NCBI RefSeq assembly: GCF_004000985.1
Contig: NZ_BIMH01000003.1
Span: 62,001-126,000 of the forward strand
From: Paenibacillus validus NBRC 15382
Lineage (GTDB): Bacteria; Bacillota; Bacilli; Paenibacillales; NBRC-103111
DNA length: 64,000 bases
Direction of reading: 5' to 3'
The translations under genes were made by a program, and so were the position numbers. The notes under the pieces were generated by a model, which saw only the letters and a program-made list of their open reading frames with translations, made no database searches and was not told the origin of the DNA. Positions 1 to 8,690 of the stretch are shown here, piece after piece. The stretch's first letter is position 1; every line of letters starts with the position of its first letter.

Positions 1-163
1 CCGGGTCCGCGACATAGCGAATTTCGTTCAGTCTGCTCTGCAGCGCCCATTGAAGCCCGCGTATCTCCCCGGCGCCCGCTTGCGCGAACGTGCCCTCCCA
101 GCGCAGACCGACCGCTTGAAAAGCCGGACGCGTCACCAGCGTTTTGACTTGCGTCTGTTCCAT
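1..163 (-). CDS. GyrI-like / AraC effector-binding domain protein (partial)
   Basis: The 5' end of a gene that runs off the left edge; 54 residues are visible. The start ATG follows a good AAGGAGAGG ribosome binding site. The N-terminus (MEQTQVKTLVTRPAFQAVGL...WEGTFA) resembles the opening beta strand of GyrI-like small-molecule-binding domains, which occur alone or at the C-terminus of AraC/MerR activators. It begins 28 bases after the stop of the upstream membrane flavoprotein-like gene, so the two may be co-transcribed. The C-terminus and any DNA-binding domain are outside the window, so only the domain type is proposed. Confidence 0.6.
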   Translation of the reverse strand, partial: MEQTQVKTLVTRPAFQAVGLRWEGTFAQAGAGEIRGLQWALQSRLNEIRYVADP

Positions 164-191
164 AAGCACCCTCTCCTTGGCTTTCGTTCGG

Positions 192-2156
192 TTAAGCGTC
201 TTGCGTCTGCGGGCTTCTCATCAGATATGGATAAAGCAGAATCAGTCCGGCGACATATAGCGCCAAAGCAAACAACGCGGGCAGCAGGTGCCAGAAATCG
301 GTGTATCCGATACCGAGATGAACGCCGAAGCCCGCAATAAACCCGGGAGCCCCGCCCACAAGCAGCGTCTTCCACTGCCAACGCTCGCCCTGCTGCAGGC
401 CCCAGAGCGCCATAATAAGAAGCGCCAGCGCATCGGACAGCAGCGCTCCGCCGAAGCCGGCGCGATCATGCGCGATGAGCGGAATAAGATGCGGATTGGC
501 CGCCTCAAGCTCGGCCGGCGTAACCTGCATGAACGCCAAATCCTCCGGCACGAACACCTGCGTCATGCCGACAACGGCGATCGTGATGCCGCCGGCTGCG
601 AGGGCGAAGCCCAGTACGACGAAGCAAAGCTGCCCCCACATCGCCAGCCGCCACACGCGGTCATTGCGCCTGTTCACCGGCTTGCGGTAAGGCCGGTCCG
701 GATTGTTCCGCATGGACAAGACGAACATCGGAAGCAGCGCCGCAGCCGCGATGGCATGAAGCGGATCGAAGTACCCGTAGCCCAAATATAAGAAAAAGCT
801 CGAGAATCCGACGACGCCGGAAACCGCCAAAGCGGTTTTGCTCCAATGCAGCCCGTGCTGGAGTCCGTTCGCGGCGATTTGGTAATACAGGATGCCGATC
901 GAGATCATCGTCCCCGCCAGCGTAATCCGGTCGTGCGACATGAAGTGCAGCAGGTTGGCGTTGATCCGCGACAATTCTTCGAGATCCATGCCTAGATACG
1001 CTTCGTCGTAAGGCAGCAGCACGGTCGTCGTCGCCACAAGCCACGCCAGAATACCGCCGAAGATCATCCCCAGCCCCAGCAGGCACATCCAGCCCCAATG
1101 CTTCCAGAACGACGGCGGCGACGGCTCGGGTTCCCCGCGGATTTTCTCGTAGAGAACCGCCTCGTTCACCCGCTTGGGCAAGCCCGGTCCGGCGTACACC
1201 AGACCGCTGTGCAGCAGCACGTAATCCGCCCCAGCCCGCATCAGGTCGACCGCATCCTGCGGCTCGTGCACCCCGCCCGCTGCTTTCACGGCAAATCCGT
1301 TCACGTCCCGGCTGCCCAACCGGTCGAAGCTTGAGCCGGGGCCGAGCACACGGCGGATCACCCGAAGCTTCTCCAGCGCCGCCGCTTTGCACGCCTTGCC
1401 GATACGGACGCCGCCGCCAGCCGCGGGAAGCGCTTCCCCGACAACGATGCCCGCCCATGCCGATCGATCCAGCCGCTCCAGCAGCCGCTCCAACTGCTCG
1501 TTCGGGTAGTCGAGCGGAACATATAGAAACAGAGGCCGGCCGGCCTCCGCAGCGCCCGGGATGCGCTCCAGCAGCGCCAGCGCCTCCTCCGTCCCTTCGC
1601 AGTCCCGCAGCACATCGATGTAAAAGCCCGCCGCTCCAGCCTCGGCCAATCGCGCCAGCAGCAGCCGCAGCTCTTCGAGCGCCCGCTCGCCGCGGGTACC
1701 GGGCATCGGCGCGATGCGCACCAACTGCGGCAGCGTGTGCCCCGGTTTCGCGATTCGGCGGGCGGCCGCCTTCAGGCCGGGGTTCTCCGCGTACGCCGGA
1801 TAGACGATCGATTCCGCGGCAGCCTCGCGCACAATCGGCTGGCCGCTGCGCACGGATGAAACGGTCACCGGGCCCACTTCCATGAAGCCGAAGCCGAACT
1901 GCGACATCGCCTTGTGAGCCGTCCCTTCCGGGTCCAAGCTGCCGGATAATCCGACAGGCGTTGGGAACGTTAGCGCGGTTACGCGGCTCTCCAGCAGCGG
2001 CGAAGGCTCCATATGCCCTAACGTGCGGATAACGAAGGCGCCTCCGGGCAACCGGCTCAGCCGCCCCATCGCGCGAAGCGTCAGCTCGCGTGCCAGCCGG
2101 GACGGGAGACGGAACAGCAGCGGGCGAAATATCGTTTGATACGACCAATCGGGCAT
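192..2156 (-). CDS. Dihydroorotate-dehydrogenase-like domain fused to duplicated membrane domain
   Basis: 654 residues from the ATG preceded by AGAGGTGG; an open frame extends further upstream without a better start. Residues about 1-335 have the fold signature of class 2 dihydroorotate dehydrogenase: VGLSGSLDPEGT, FGFGFMEVGPVT and the FMN-phosphate region AAGGVHEPQ...AGADYVLLHSGLVY.GPGL. The catalytic loop expected as SSPN is replaced by DVLRDCEGT near 181-189, and the orotate-contacting NRMGFNN by AENPGLK near 123-129, so orthodox DHODH chemistry is doubtful. Residues about 355-654 are hydrophobic with at least seven membrane segments, and contain two related halves (L.EL.R.N..LL.FMSHDR and ...ELEAANPHLIPLIAHDR). 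It is probably a membrane flavoprotein or pseudoenzyme; substrate unknown. Confidence 0.75.
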   Translation of the reverse strand: MPDWSYQTIFRPLLFRLPSRLARELTLRAMGRLSRLPGGAFVIRTLGHMEPSPLLESRVTALTFPTPVGLSGSLDPEGTAHKAMSQFGFGFMEVGPVTVSSVRSGQPIVREAAAESIVYPAYAENPGLKAAARRIAKPGHTLPQLVRIAPMPGTRGERALEELRLLLARLAEAGAAGFYIDVLRDCEGTEEALALLERIPGAAEAGRPLFLYVPLDYPNEQLERLLERLDRSAWAGIVVGEALPAAGGGVRIGKACKAAALEKLRVIRRVLGPGSSFDRLGSRDVNGFAVKAAGGVHEPQDAVDLMRAGADYVLLHSGLVYAGPGLPKRVNEAVLYEKIRGEPEPSPPSFWKHWGWMCLLGLGMIFGGILAWLVATTTVLLPYDEAYLGMDLEELSRINANLLHFMSHDRITLAGTMISIGILYYQIAANGLQHGLHWSKTALAVSGVVGFSSFFLYLGYGYFDPLHAIAAAALLPMFVLSMRNNPDRPYRKPVNRRNDRVWRLAMWGQLCFVVLGFALAAGGITIAVVGMTQVFVPEDLAFMQVTPAELEAANPHLIPLIAHDRAGFGGALLSDALALLIMALWGLQQGERWQWKTLLVGGAPGFIAGFGVHLGIGYTDFWHLLPALFALALYVAGLILLYPYLMRSPQTQDA

Positions 2157-2485
2157 GACGGCCACCTCTTTTTTCCGAGATCTAGTTAGAAACCGTAACC
2201 AACACATCATCCTTATACGTTCCATTTTAACAAATAACGGGAACGGCACAAAAAAGAAAATCGCTTGGGCTTCAAGATCGAACACCGCAACCTCGTACAT
2301 TCCTTCTCCGTCTAGGGGTAAACGGATGGATTCCGCAGAAAAGCCAGGTAGGCGATGCCGCGTCATGCCGTCAAATGGTTTCGCCGGCATCCGGCAGGGG
2401 CGAAGCTGAAGCATGGTTGCAGGAAAATTACGGCATACTGGTTGGTAGGTTGAAATAGGCTGCGGCCTAAAAAGGAGGGCTTCTT
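2157..2485. other. Divergent intergenic region
   Basis: 329 bases between the leftward DHODH-like gene and the rightward nagZ-type gene. It must hold both promoters, but no clear -35/-10 pair, operator or hairpin could be assigned by eye. The only confident signal is the AAAGGAGGGC ribosome binding site of the rightward gene at its right end. Confidence 0.5.
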
Positions 2486-3712
2486 TTGCGGCAATGGCGT
2501 CACTTTTATCGACTTGGTCTTCTCTTGGGGTGCCTCGGTCTGGCAGGCGGGTGCACGGGCCCGCAGAACGACGTCCCGCCGCCTCCCGCCGCGACGCCCG
2601 ACCCGATTCAAACACAAATCCAAAGGATGAACACCGACGAGAAGATCGGACAGCTGCTGCTGATTGGTCTGGAGGGGAGGACGCTGGACGCGCCGGTTCG
2701 CGAGCTGATTGCGAACTGGCATATCGGCGGAATCATTCTGTTTAAACGCAATGTCGGATCGCTGGAGCAAACCATCGGCCTTCTCAACGCCTTGAAGGCG
2801 GCGAACGGGTCGAATGCCGCTCCGCTCTTCTTAAGCGTCGATCAAGAGGGCGGCGCCGTCAGCCGGCTGCCTGCGGCCTTCGCGGCGCTGCCGGACAACC
2901 GTCACATCGGGCAGGCGAACAATCCTCAGCTGGCGAAGCGTATCGGGGAGCTGCTCGGGGAAGAACTGCGTTTGCTGGGGATGAACATGAATTACGCCCC
3001 GGTGCTCGACGTGGACAGCAACCCGGACAACCCGGTCATCGGTCCGCGATCCTATGGCGCCAGCGCCGCTCTCGTAGCCGACCTCGGCACGCAGGCGATG
3101 AAAGGCATGCAGGGGGCCGGCGTCGTGCCGGTCGTGAAACATTTTCCCGGTCACGGCGATACGTGGGTCGACTCGCATCTGGAGCTGCCGGTCGTAAGCA
3201 AGCCGCTCGAGGAGCTGCGCAAGCTGGAGCTGCTTCCGTTCCGGCGTGCGGTGCAAGAAGGCGCGGACGCGGTCATGGTCGCCCATCTGCTGATACCGGC
3301 ACTGGATAACGCCGCCCCCGCCTCCTTCTCGGAGCCCGTTATCGACGGACTGCTTCGCCAGGAGCTCGGGTTTCAAGGCGTGGTCATGACCGACGATTTG
3401 ACGATGGGCGCGATCACGAAACACTTCGACATCGGCGAAGCGGCCGTACGCACCATCCTGGCCGGCGGCGATCTGGTCATGGTCGCCCACGGCGCCGACC
3501 GCGCGCTGCACGTCCTCGATGCGCTGAAGCAGGCGGCGGCGGACGGCACGCTGACGGAGGAACGCCTGAATACGAGCGTCTCCCGCATTCTCGCACTAAA
3601 AAAGAAATACGGCCTCTCGGACAAAGCCGTCTCGACGCCCGACCCCGGCACGCTCAATGCGGCTATCCGCAAGCTGCTCGAAGCGAACAACCTCCGATCC
3701 GGGACTCCCTGA
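2486..3712 (+). CDS. nagZ: Beta-N-acetylhexosaminidase, NagZ-type GH3 lipoprotein
   Basis: 408 residues starting at TTG behind AAAGGAGGGC. The N-terminus is a lipoprotein signal (LGLLLGCLGLAGGC), so the enzyme should be anchored to the outer face of the membrane. The GH3 catalytic domain is intact: the KHFPGHGDT loop supplies the His-Asp pair and MTDDLTMGAI the Asp nucleophile. The family removes N-acetylglucosamine from peptidoglycan fragments during muropeptide recycling. It is monocistronic and converges on the HD-GYP gene. Firmicute NagZ homologues often carry an extra C-terminal domain, which is absent here. Confidence 0.9.
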   Translation: MRQWRHFYRLGLLLGCLGLAGGCTGPQNDVPPPPAATPDPIQTQIQRMNTDEKIGQLLLIGLEGRTLDAPVRELIANWHIGGIILFKRNVGSLEQTIGLLNALKAANGSNAAPLFLSVDQEGGAVSRLPAAFAALPDNRHIGQANNPQLAKRIGELLGEELRLLGMNMNYAPVLDVDSNPDNPVIGPRSYGASAALVADLGTQAMKGMQGAGVVPVVKHFPGHGDTWVDSHLELPVVSKPLEELRKLELLPFRRAVQEGADAVMVAHLLIPALDNAAPASFSEPVIDGLLRQELGFQGVVMTDDLTMGAITKHFDIGEAAVRTILAGGDLVMVAHGADRALHVLDALKQAAADGTLTEERLNTSVSRILALKKKYGLSDKAVSTPDPGTLNAAIRKLLEANNLRSGTP

Positions 3713-3778
3713 ACCTGAAGAGCCCCGCACCCGAATGGGAGCGAGGCGCAGCGCGGGAGTATGGAGCCCGGCCGGGAG

Positions 3779-5215
3779 TCAAAGCACGGGAACCGTCTTT
3801 TCTTCCGTTATGACTTGAGACGGATACTGATACACGCTGGCGTCGCGTTCGCATAAGCGGACCCATGCGTCTACGCAGCCGGGGTCGAAATGCGTCCCCC
3901 GCCAATCCTTCAAGAACCGCATCGCTTCGCGATGGGACATAGCTTGCCGGTACGCGCGGTTCGACGTTAGCGCGTCATACACGTCGGCCACGGCCACAAT
4001 GCGCGCCATCAGCGGAATCTGTTCGCCCCGCAGACGGTCGGGGTAGCCGCTGCCGTCCCATTTCTCATGATGCCAGCGGATGATGCCGAGCTCTTCTTGC
4101 ATAAAACCGAGCGTACGGCACATCTCGTAGCCGCTCACCGGATGCAGCTCGATCACGCTTCGTTCCTCGGGCGTCAGCCGTCCCGGCTTGTTGAGAATCG
4201 CATCGGGAATATTGATCTTCCCGACGTCGTGGACGATCGTACCCTGCGCCAGAGCGCGCAGCTCATCCGGCCGAAGCTGAAGCTCCTCCGCCAGTTTCAG
4301 GGCATACATCGTGACCCGGAAATTGTGTCCGGCCGTATACGGATCCTTCTGTTCGGTAGCGGCCATAAGCGCTTTCACGCTGGGCGAGATGCTGCCGGTA
4401 ATCCGTTCGATCGGGTCGCTCGTGTACAAAGCGCGAATCGCATCGGCCAACGACCGGTTGGATGCATACTGGCGGATTAATCCGGCCACCATGACGATCA
4501 TGGAAGCAAGCAGCAGGAAGTGGTACAGCCACCAGCTCGCGCGCCATATCTCGCCGGTCACCATAATGAGCTGGGCCACGATTAACCAGCCGGAGCTGTA
4601 TACGATGGCGATTTGCAGCGGAAACCGCGAATACAAGTAAGATTGATAATAGCGGTACATGACGATCCCGTTCAAGGCGATCGTGAGGGCGACCATCGCC
4701 CCGTTCAGCGGATGGACGTTCAGCGGAATGAACGCGGCCAAGTGCGGAAACAGCATGCCTGTCACGCCCATGACGGCAAGCGCCGCCGTCCAAGCCGGAA
4801 TAAGCCGTGACTGGTGCTTGGACAAAACCCTCACGAGACGATGATCGGTGGAGAATGCCGACAGCCACAGCCAGAAGGAGGCAAGCAAGACACTCATTTG
4901 CGCGGCTATGCCCGGCAGATTAGTGGCGTGAAGGATGAAATTGGGCGTCGACAAGCCATGAACCATAAACAACTCGGCTATGGAGACGAACGATAACGCC
5001 AAGAAGCTCACTTTAATATTCCGCAGCCGGCTGCCGGCGACGCCTACAGCGATAGCGATCACCAGAGCCAAGCAGGCTACAGCGCTAACGATATAGAAGT
5101 GCCCCCTCGGCATGGCGAAGTGCCCGTCGATGGAAGCATGACTGCGTAACAGCAAATACGCCGCATACGGCAAGACGATGCCCGCCATAGGCCCTAAGAG
5201 GCTGCGATAACGCAT
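3779..5215 (-). CDS. Membrane HD-GYP domain phosphodiesterase
   Basis: 478 residues. The ATG at 5215 is preferred because it follows GGGGGAAGGAGA at good spacing; an ATG 14 codons upstream has no ribosome binding site. Residues about 1-260 contain some seven hydrophobic segments forming a sensor-like membrane domain. The C-terminal ~190 residues are an HD-GYP domain with HDVGKINIPD, the HHEKWDGSGYPDRLRG signature and VADVYDALTSNRAYR. HD-GYP enzymes hydrolyse cyclic di-GMP, linking signalling to motility, biofilm or development. The signal sensed cannot be inferred. No diguanylate cyclase lies nearby. Confidence 0.87.
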   Translation of the reverse strand: MRYRSLLGPMAGIVLPYAAYLLLRSHASIDGHFAMPRGHFYIVSAVACLALVIAIAVGVAGSRLRNIKVSFLALSFVSIAELFMVHGLSTPNFILHATNLPGIAAQMSVLLASFWLWLSAFSTDHRLVRVLSKHQSRLIPAWTAALAVMGVTGMLFPHLAAFIPLNVHPLNGAMVALTIALNGIVMYRYYQSYLYSRFPLQIAIVYSSGWLIVAQLIMVTGEIWRASWWLYHFLLLASMIVMVAGLIRQYASNRSLADAIRALYTSDPIERITGSISPSVKALMAATEQKDPYTAGHNFRVTMYALKLAEELQLRPDELRALAQGTIVHDVGKINIPDAILNKPGRLTPEERSVIELHPVSGYEMCRTLGFMQEELGIIRWHHEKWDGSGYPDRLRGEQIPLMARIVAVADVYDALTSNRAYRQAMSHREAMRFLKDWRGTHFDPGCVDAWVRLCERDASVYQYPSQVITEEKTVPVL

Positions 5216-5383
5216 GGAACGGTCTCCTTCCCCCTGCCAAAAGTCCCCAAGATTCATGCCCTTATTCTAACATAAAGCGTTATATTCGAACATGCCCCGG
5301 CTTGCTGAAATGGCTTGTACAATTTCATTGTTTTTACAACTTTTGCATCAAATCCGGGCATTATAGGGGTGGAGGTGTTGGCG

Positions 5384-5638
5384 TTGTCTTCTTATGTTTG
5401 CAGCGTGTGCAACGGCCTGGAGGCGCTGGGAGGAAGCTGCCCGTCCTGCCGTCAAGCGGCGGAGGACCGCGGGAGGCTGAGCGATTATGACGATCCGTAT
5501 TCACCTTACCGATCGATCGACGATATGAAGCTGACGAACGGCTTCGCCGATCTCGAACGGCATCAATGCGTCCATATGGCTTACTGTCCCGGCTGTGGCG
5601 CCACGTTTACCTTATCGGTGCAGGAGCAGGAGCGTTAG
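5384..5638 (+). CDS. Small zinc-ribbon protein
   Basis: 84 residues starting at TTG behind GGGGTGGAGGTG. Four CxxC-type knuckles or partial knuckles are visible: CSVC and CPSC near the N-terminus, a lone Cys, then CPGC near the C-terminus, suggesting one or two zinc ribbons. The middle is acidic and tyrosine-rich (YDDPYSPYRS). No family is recognised; an adaptor or regulatory zinc protein is conceivable. It is monocistronic and followed by degraded sequence. Confidence 0.6.
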   Translation: MSSYVCSVCNGLEALGGSCPSCRQAAEDRGRLSDYDDPYSPYRSIDDMKLTNGFADLERHQCVHMAYCPGCGATFTLSVQEQER

Positions 5639-5668
5639 TGCGGGGAGGACAGGAGCAAGGCGGTCCGG

Positions 5669-5962
5669 TCAGGACGAACGATCCTTCGTCTCCCCTCGGC
5701 CGGGCACAAGAGGACAACTGTCCACCTTCCCGGCTGCCCGCGCCGTATGACCGAATGCCCGAAACGGCTTCCAACCCCCTTCATTCCCATCATCGAAAGC
5801 AGTCTGCGCAGCCATGAACCGGCTAGGAATCCAACCGCCGTATAGACGGACTGGAAACGCCGTGAACGGCAGCGGCACGAGCGAAGTGAGCGTCAGCTTC
5901 CACGAGACGAACACGGTCATCGGCACGAGCAGCATCGTCATCCGCAGATCATGCCCCATCAA
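5669..5962 (-). pseudogene. Remnant of ABC exporter permease domain
   Basis: This leftward frame translates to a fragment (FVSWKLTLTSLVPLPFTAF..RLYGGWIPSRFM.AQ.AFDD) resembling the third-to-fourth transmembrane and coupling-helix region of MdlB/YheI-type ABC exporters (usual pattern VSWKLTL..LLPLP...RYGK.I..RF...QAAFSDLND). No ATPase domain follows and no N-terminal helices precede it in frame, so it looks like an internal leftover of a deleted transporter gene. The match is from memory of family sequences; confidence is moderate. Confidence 0.45.
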
Positions 5963-6307
5963 CCAAGACCGTATCAGGCCGCTCCACGACGAACGAGCCG
6001 CCGAACAGGTTGTGGCCCCAACCCTATGAAACCACGTACACGATAACGGTAATGCCGCCCAACTGCAGCAGCGCGCGGTTGGGGAATCCCATCATCTTCA
6101 TCTTGAGGTCTCCCCTTTTCCGCTGATGAGTTAGCTTGGATAATTATGTAAGATTTTATTGGAATGAAACCCCATGTCAATGGTTCCTGGGACGAACAAA
6201 TGGTAATCATAATTTTTTACTTTTCAATTAATGCACCATTGGTTAATATATTTGTTGTTGCTATTTACAGGATTCTAATTTTATAGAAAGAAAGCAGGGT
6301 TAATGAC
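5963..6307. other. Intergenic region, degraded and then AT-rich
   Basis: The left part continues the degraded sequence. On the minus strand a GGGGAG ribosome-binding-like site precedes a 25-codon hydrophobic reading frame (MKMMGFPNRALLQLGG...) ending at a TAG, possibly another piece of lost coding sequence. The right part, about 6130-6300, is AT-rich and should contain the promoter of the NSS symporter gene; no consensus boxes were assigned with confidence. Confidence 0.35.
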
Positions 6308-7681
6308 GTGAAAAAAAGCAAGGTTTCTCCCTCTTTAGACAACCAGCCCGCATCTTCTGACCGCTTTAGCTCGTCCGGCTTTATTTTAACCGCCATCGGC
6401 AGCGCTGTCGGACTCGGCAACATGTGGAAGTTTCCCTATATTACCGGACAATACGGCGGGGCGGCCTTTTTCCTGCTTTTTATCGTGTGCTTGCTGCTTG
6501 TCGGCCTTCCGGTTCTGATCGCGGAAATGACGATCGGGCGCAGCGGACGCGGGAACGCCTCGTCGTCGTTCTTCCTCTTGTCGAAATCCAGAACATGGGG
6601 CGCTTTCGGCTTTGTTTCGGTATTCGCTTCGTTCATGATCATGACGTTCTACGCCGTCGTAGCCGGATGGACGATGCACTACGCAGCGCTGTCGTTCACC
6701 GACAGCTTATATGCGGACAACATGTATAAAGAGCGCTTCGTATCCTTCACCTCGGGGTACGTTCCGCTGTTCTGGCAAGCCGTCGTCATGATCATTACCG
6801 GCTGGGTTGTGGGCAAAGGGATTTCCGGCGGAATCGAGAAATTCAACAAAGTGCTGATTCCCGGACTCGTCATCCTCCTGCTTGGACTGATGATTCGTTC
6901 GCTTACGCTTCCGAACGCGATGGCCGGCGTCGAATTTTTCCTCAAGCCGGATTTTAGTAAATTGTCCGCTGAATCCGCCCTGGTGGCGTTAGGTCATGCC
7001 TTCTTTTCGTTATCGCTCGGGATGGGGATCATGATCACCTACGGCGCATACACACATAGGAGTCAGTCGTTGAAGGGCGCTACACTGGCCATCGGAGCGG
7101 GGGATTTGATTTACGCATTCATCGCCGGGCTCATTATTTTCCCGACGTCGTTCGCCTTTGGCATTGAACCCTCGCAGGGGCCTGGACTCGTATTTATGGC
7201 GCTGCCGGCCGCTTTCGCCGCGATGCCGTTCGGCCAGTTGTTCGGCGGGCTGTTCTTCGTGCTGTTAGCCATCGCTGCGCTGACGTCGGCCGTCTCCATT
7301 CTGGAAGTGCCGGTTGCTTATGCGATGGGCAAATGGAACTGGTCGCGCATCAAAGCCACGACGCTGGTCTCGGCCGCTTGCTTTGTGCTCGGCGTTCCTT
7401 CCGCACTGTCGGCCGGCGCCATTCTCGGCGGCTTTACGATTGCGGGCAAGCCGATTATGGACCTGATCGAATACGTGGCGTCCAACGTGCTGCTCCCGTT
7501 CGGCGGCTTGGTCGTCACGCTCTTCGCCGGATATGTGTGGACAAAGTCCGCCAAGGAAGCGGGGCTCGACGGCTTCGGACACAAGCTGCTGATGTTCATG
7601 CTCCGCTACGTGTCGCCGCTGCTGACGCTGCTCGTTCTTCTGTATACGGCGGGCCTATTCGACCGGTTCTTTAATAAATAA
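6308..7681 (+). CDS. Neurotransmitter:sodium symporter (NSS/LeuT family)
   Basis: 457 residues from a GTG start. The family signature is intact in TM1, GSAVGLGNMWKFPY, followed by GGAAFFLLFIVCLLLVGLPV. About eleven membrane helices are visible. Members import amino acids or related amines with sodium through the LeuT fold; the substrate cannot be read from sequence. A strong hairpin terminator follows directly. It is a single-gene unit. Confidence 0.9.
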   Translation: MKKSKVSPSLDNQPASSDRFSSSGFILTAIGSAVGLGNMWKFPYITGQYGGAAFFLLFIVCLLLVGLPVLIAEMTIGRSGRGNASSSFFLLSKSRTWGAFGFVSVFASFMIMTFYAVVAGWTMHYAALSFTDSLYADNMYKERFVSFTSGYVPLFWQAVVMIITGWVVGKGISGGIEKFNKVLIPGLVILLLGLMIRSLTLPNAMAGVEFFLKPDFSKLSAESALVALGHAFFSLSLGMGIMITYGAYTHRSQSLKGATLAIGAGDLIYAFIAGLIIFPTSFAFGIEPSQGPGLVFMALPAAFAAMPFGQLFGGLFFVLLAIAALTSAVSILEVPVAYAMGKWNWSRIKATTLVSAACFVLGVPSALSAGAILGGFTIAGKPIMDLIEYVASNVLLPFGGLVVTLFAGYVWTKSAKEAGLDGFGHKLLMFMLRYVSPLLTLLVLLYTAGLFDRFFNK

Positions 7682-7695
7682 AATGCGCAAGCTTA

Positions 7696-7724
7696 AAAGA
7701 ACCGTCCGGCCCGGACGGTTCTTT
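7696..7724 (+). terminator. Intrinsic terminator after NSS symporter
   Basis: The 14-base arms AAAGAACCGTCCGG and CCGGACGGTTCTTT form a near-perfect hairpin just after the symporter stop codon. Confidence 0.85.
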
Positions 7725-7847
7725 GACGTGCGTATTGGCCAAGCCCTGCGCGATCCATAGCGGAGCCTGATTGTGCGATGGATGGCTTGTCGCGCGTGTC
7801 ACCGGCCGGCCTTGTTTATTGGGTCAGGGTCAGGTTCAGCTTAACTG

Positions 7848-8651
7848 TCAGCCGAATTGCCGCATGAACCGATCACGGAACCGTTGGCCCATCGCGTAGC
7901 ATATTTCCCATAAATCAACGACAGGCTGATGGGTGAACGGCAGCGTGTGCATATATCCCGGCGGTCCGAACTCCGGTGTAAACGTCAATATCGGACGTCC
8001 GGCGGATTGATGACGGGCGCAAATTTCGTCCCACCATTGCTCGTGCTTCAACAAAGCATATTTGTATTCAGGCGCACGGAAATCGGGCACCTGGGGCCCC
8101 TGCTCATAACCGACTCTGCCATGAATGTGGATGGCATGACGCATCGCGAGGGACAAGTTATCCGCTTGGTCCGGCAGCATGGACTCGCAGACACAGCACC
8201 AATGGCTGAAATCGGCTACAAGATGGAGGTCCGGCAAATCCCGAAGCAAGCGGGCCGTGCTCCATGGCGTAAACATCGCCCGGCCCCGATGGGTTTCGTG
8301 ACCGATCGGAACGCCCAGCTGCCGTTCAAGCCGGATCGCATGCTCGAAGAAAACGAGCTGATCGTCGTACGGCATGGAGTCCTTCGCGCTATGAGAGTTG
8401 ATTAATTGAGGCTTGAACGCAGCTGCCCGCTGCACTTGCTCTTCGAACGAAGCGATGTGATTCCCTTCCGTATACACTTGCACAATGAGCTCCAGCTGAT
8501 ACTGATCCAGCAGTTCTTTGAAGTGCGACTCGTCCTCGGGGGCGGGCACTGGGCATTCCACCCCGTTGTAACCGGCTTCCGCAATTTGCTTCAGCATCGA
8601 GTCCCAGCTTCCCGGCATCCCCCACACGGCTTTGTACATCTTCAATTCCAT
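7848..8651 (-). CDS. Sugar phosphate isomerase/epimerase-like TIM barrel protein
   Basis: 267 residues, last gene of a five-gene leftward operon. The N-terminus (AEAGYNGVECPVP) and the spaced acidic/His residues GHETH, LVADFSHW, HIHGR and FTPEFG match the metal-binding pattern of xylose-isomerase-like TIM barrels (the IolE/IolH, hydroxypyruvate isomerase and tagatose epimerase superfamily). The family acts on sugars, inosose or keto-acids. Together with the upstream oxygenase system it suggests catabolism of a sugar- or inositol-like compound after an oxidative first step; the precise substrate is not determinable. Confidence 0.75.
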   Translation of the reverse strand: MELKMYKAVWGMPGSWDSMLKQIAEAGYNGVECPVPAPEDESHFKELLDQYQLELIVQVYTEGNHIASFEEQVQRAAAFKPQLINSHSAKDSMPYDDQLVFFEHAIRLERQLGVPIGHETHRGRAMFTPWSTARLLRDLPDLHLVADFSHWCCVCESMLPDQADNLSLAMRHAIHIHGRVGYEQGPQVPDFRAPEYKYALLKHEQWWDEICARHQSAGRPILTFTPEFGPPGYMHTLPFTHQPVVDLWEICYAMGQRFRDRFMRQFG

Positions 8652-8690
8652 CGTCTGTTCACTCCCAATCCGGTATCAACACGCACCCGT

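Noticed and set aside
661..2148. Long minus-strand alternate frame within the DHODH-like gene
   Set aside because: It lacks a plausible protein composition (Arg/Gly/Ala-rich) and overlaps the real frame that has domain signatures.
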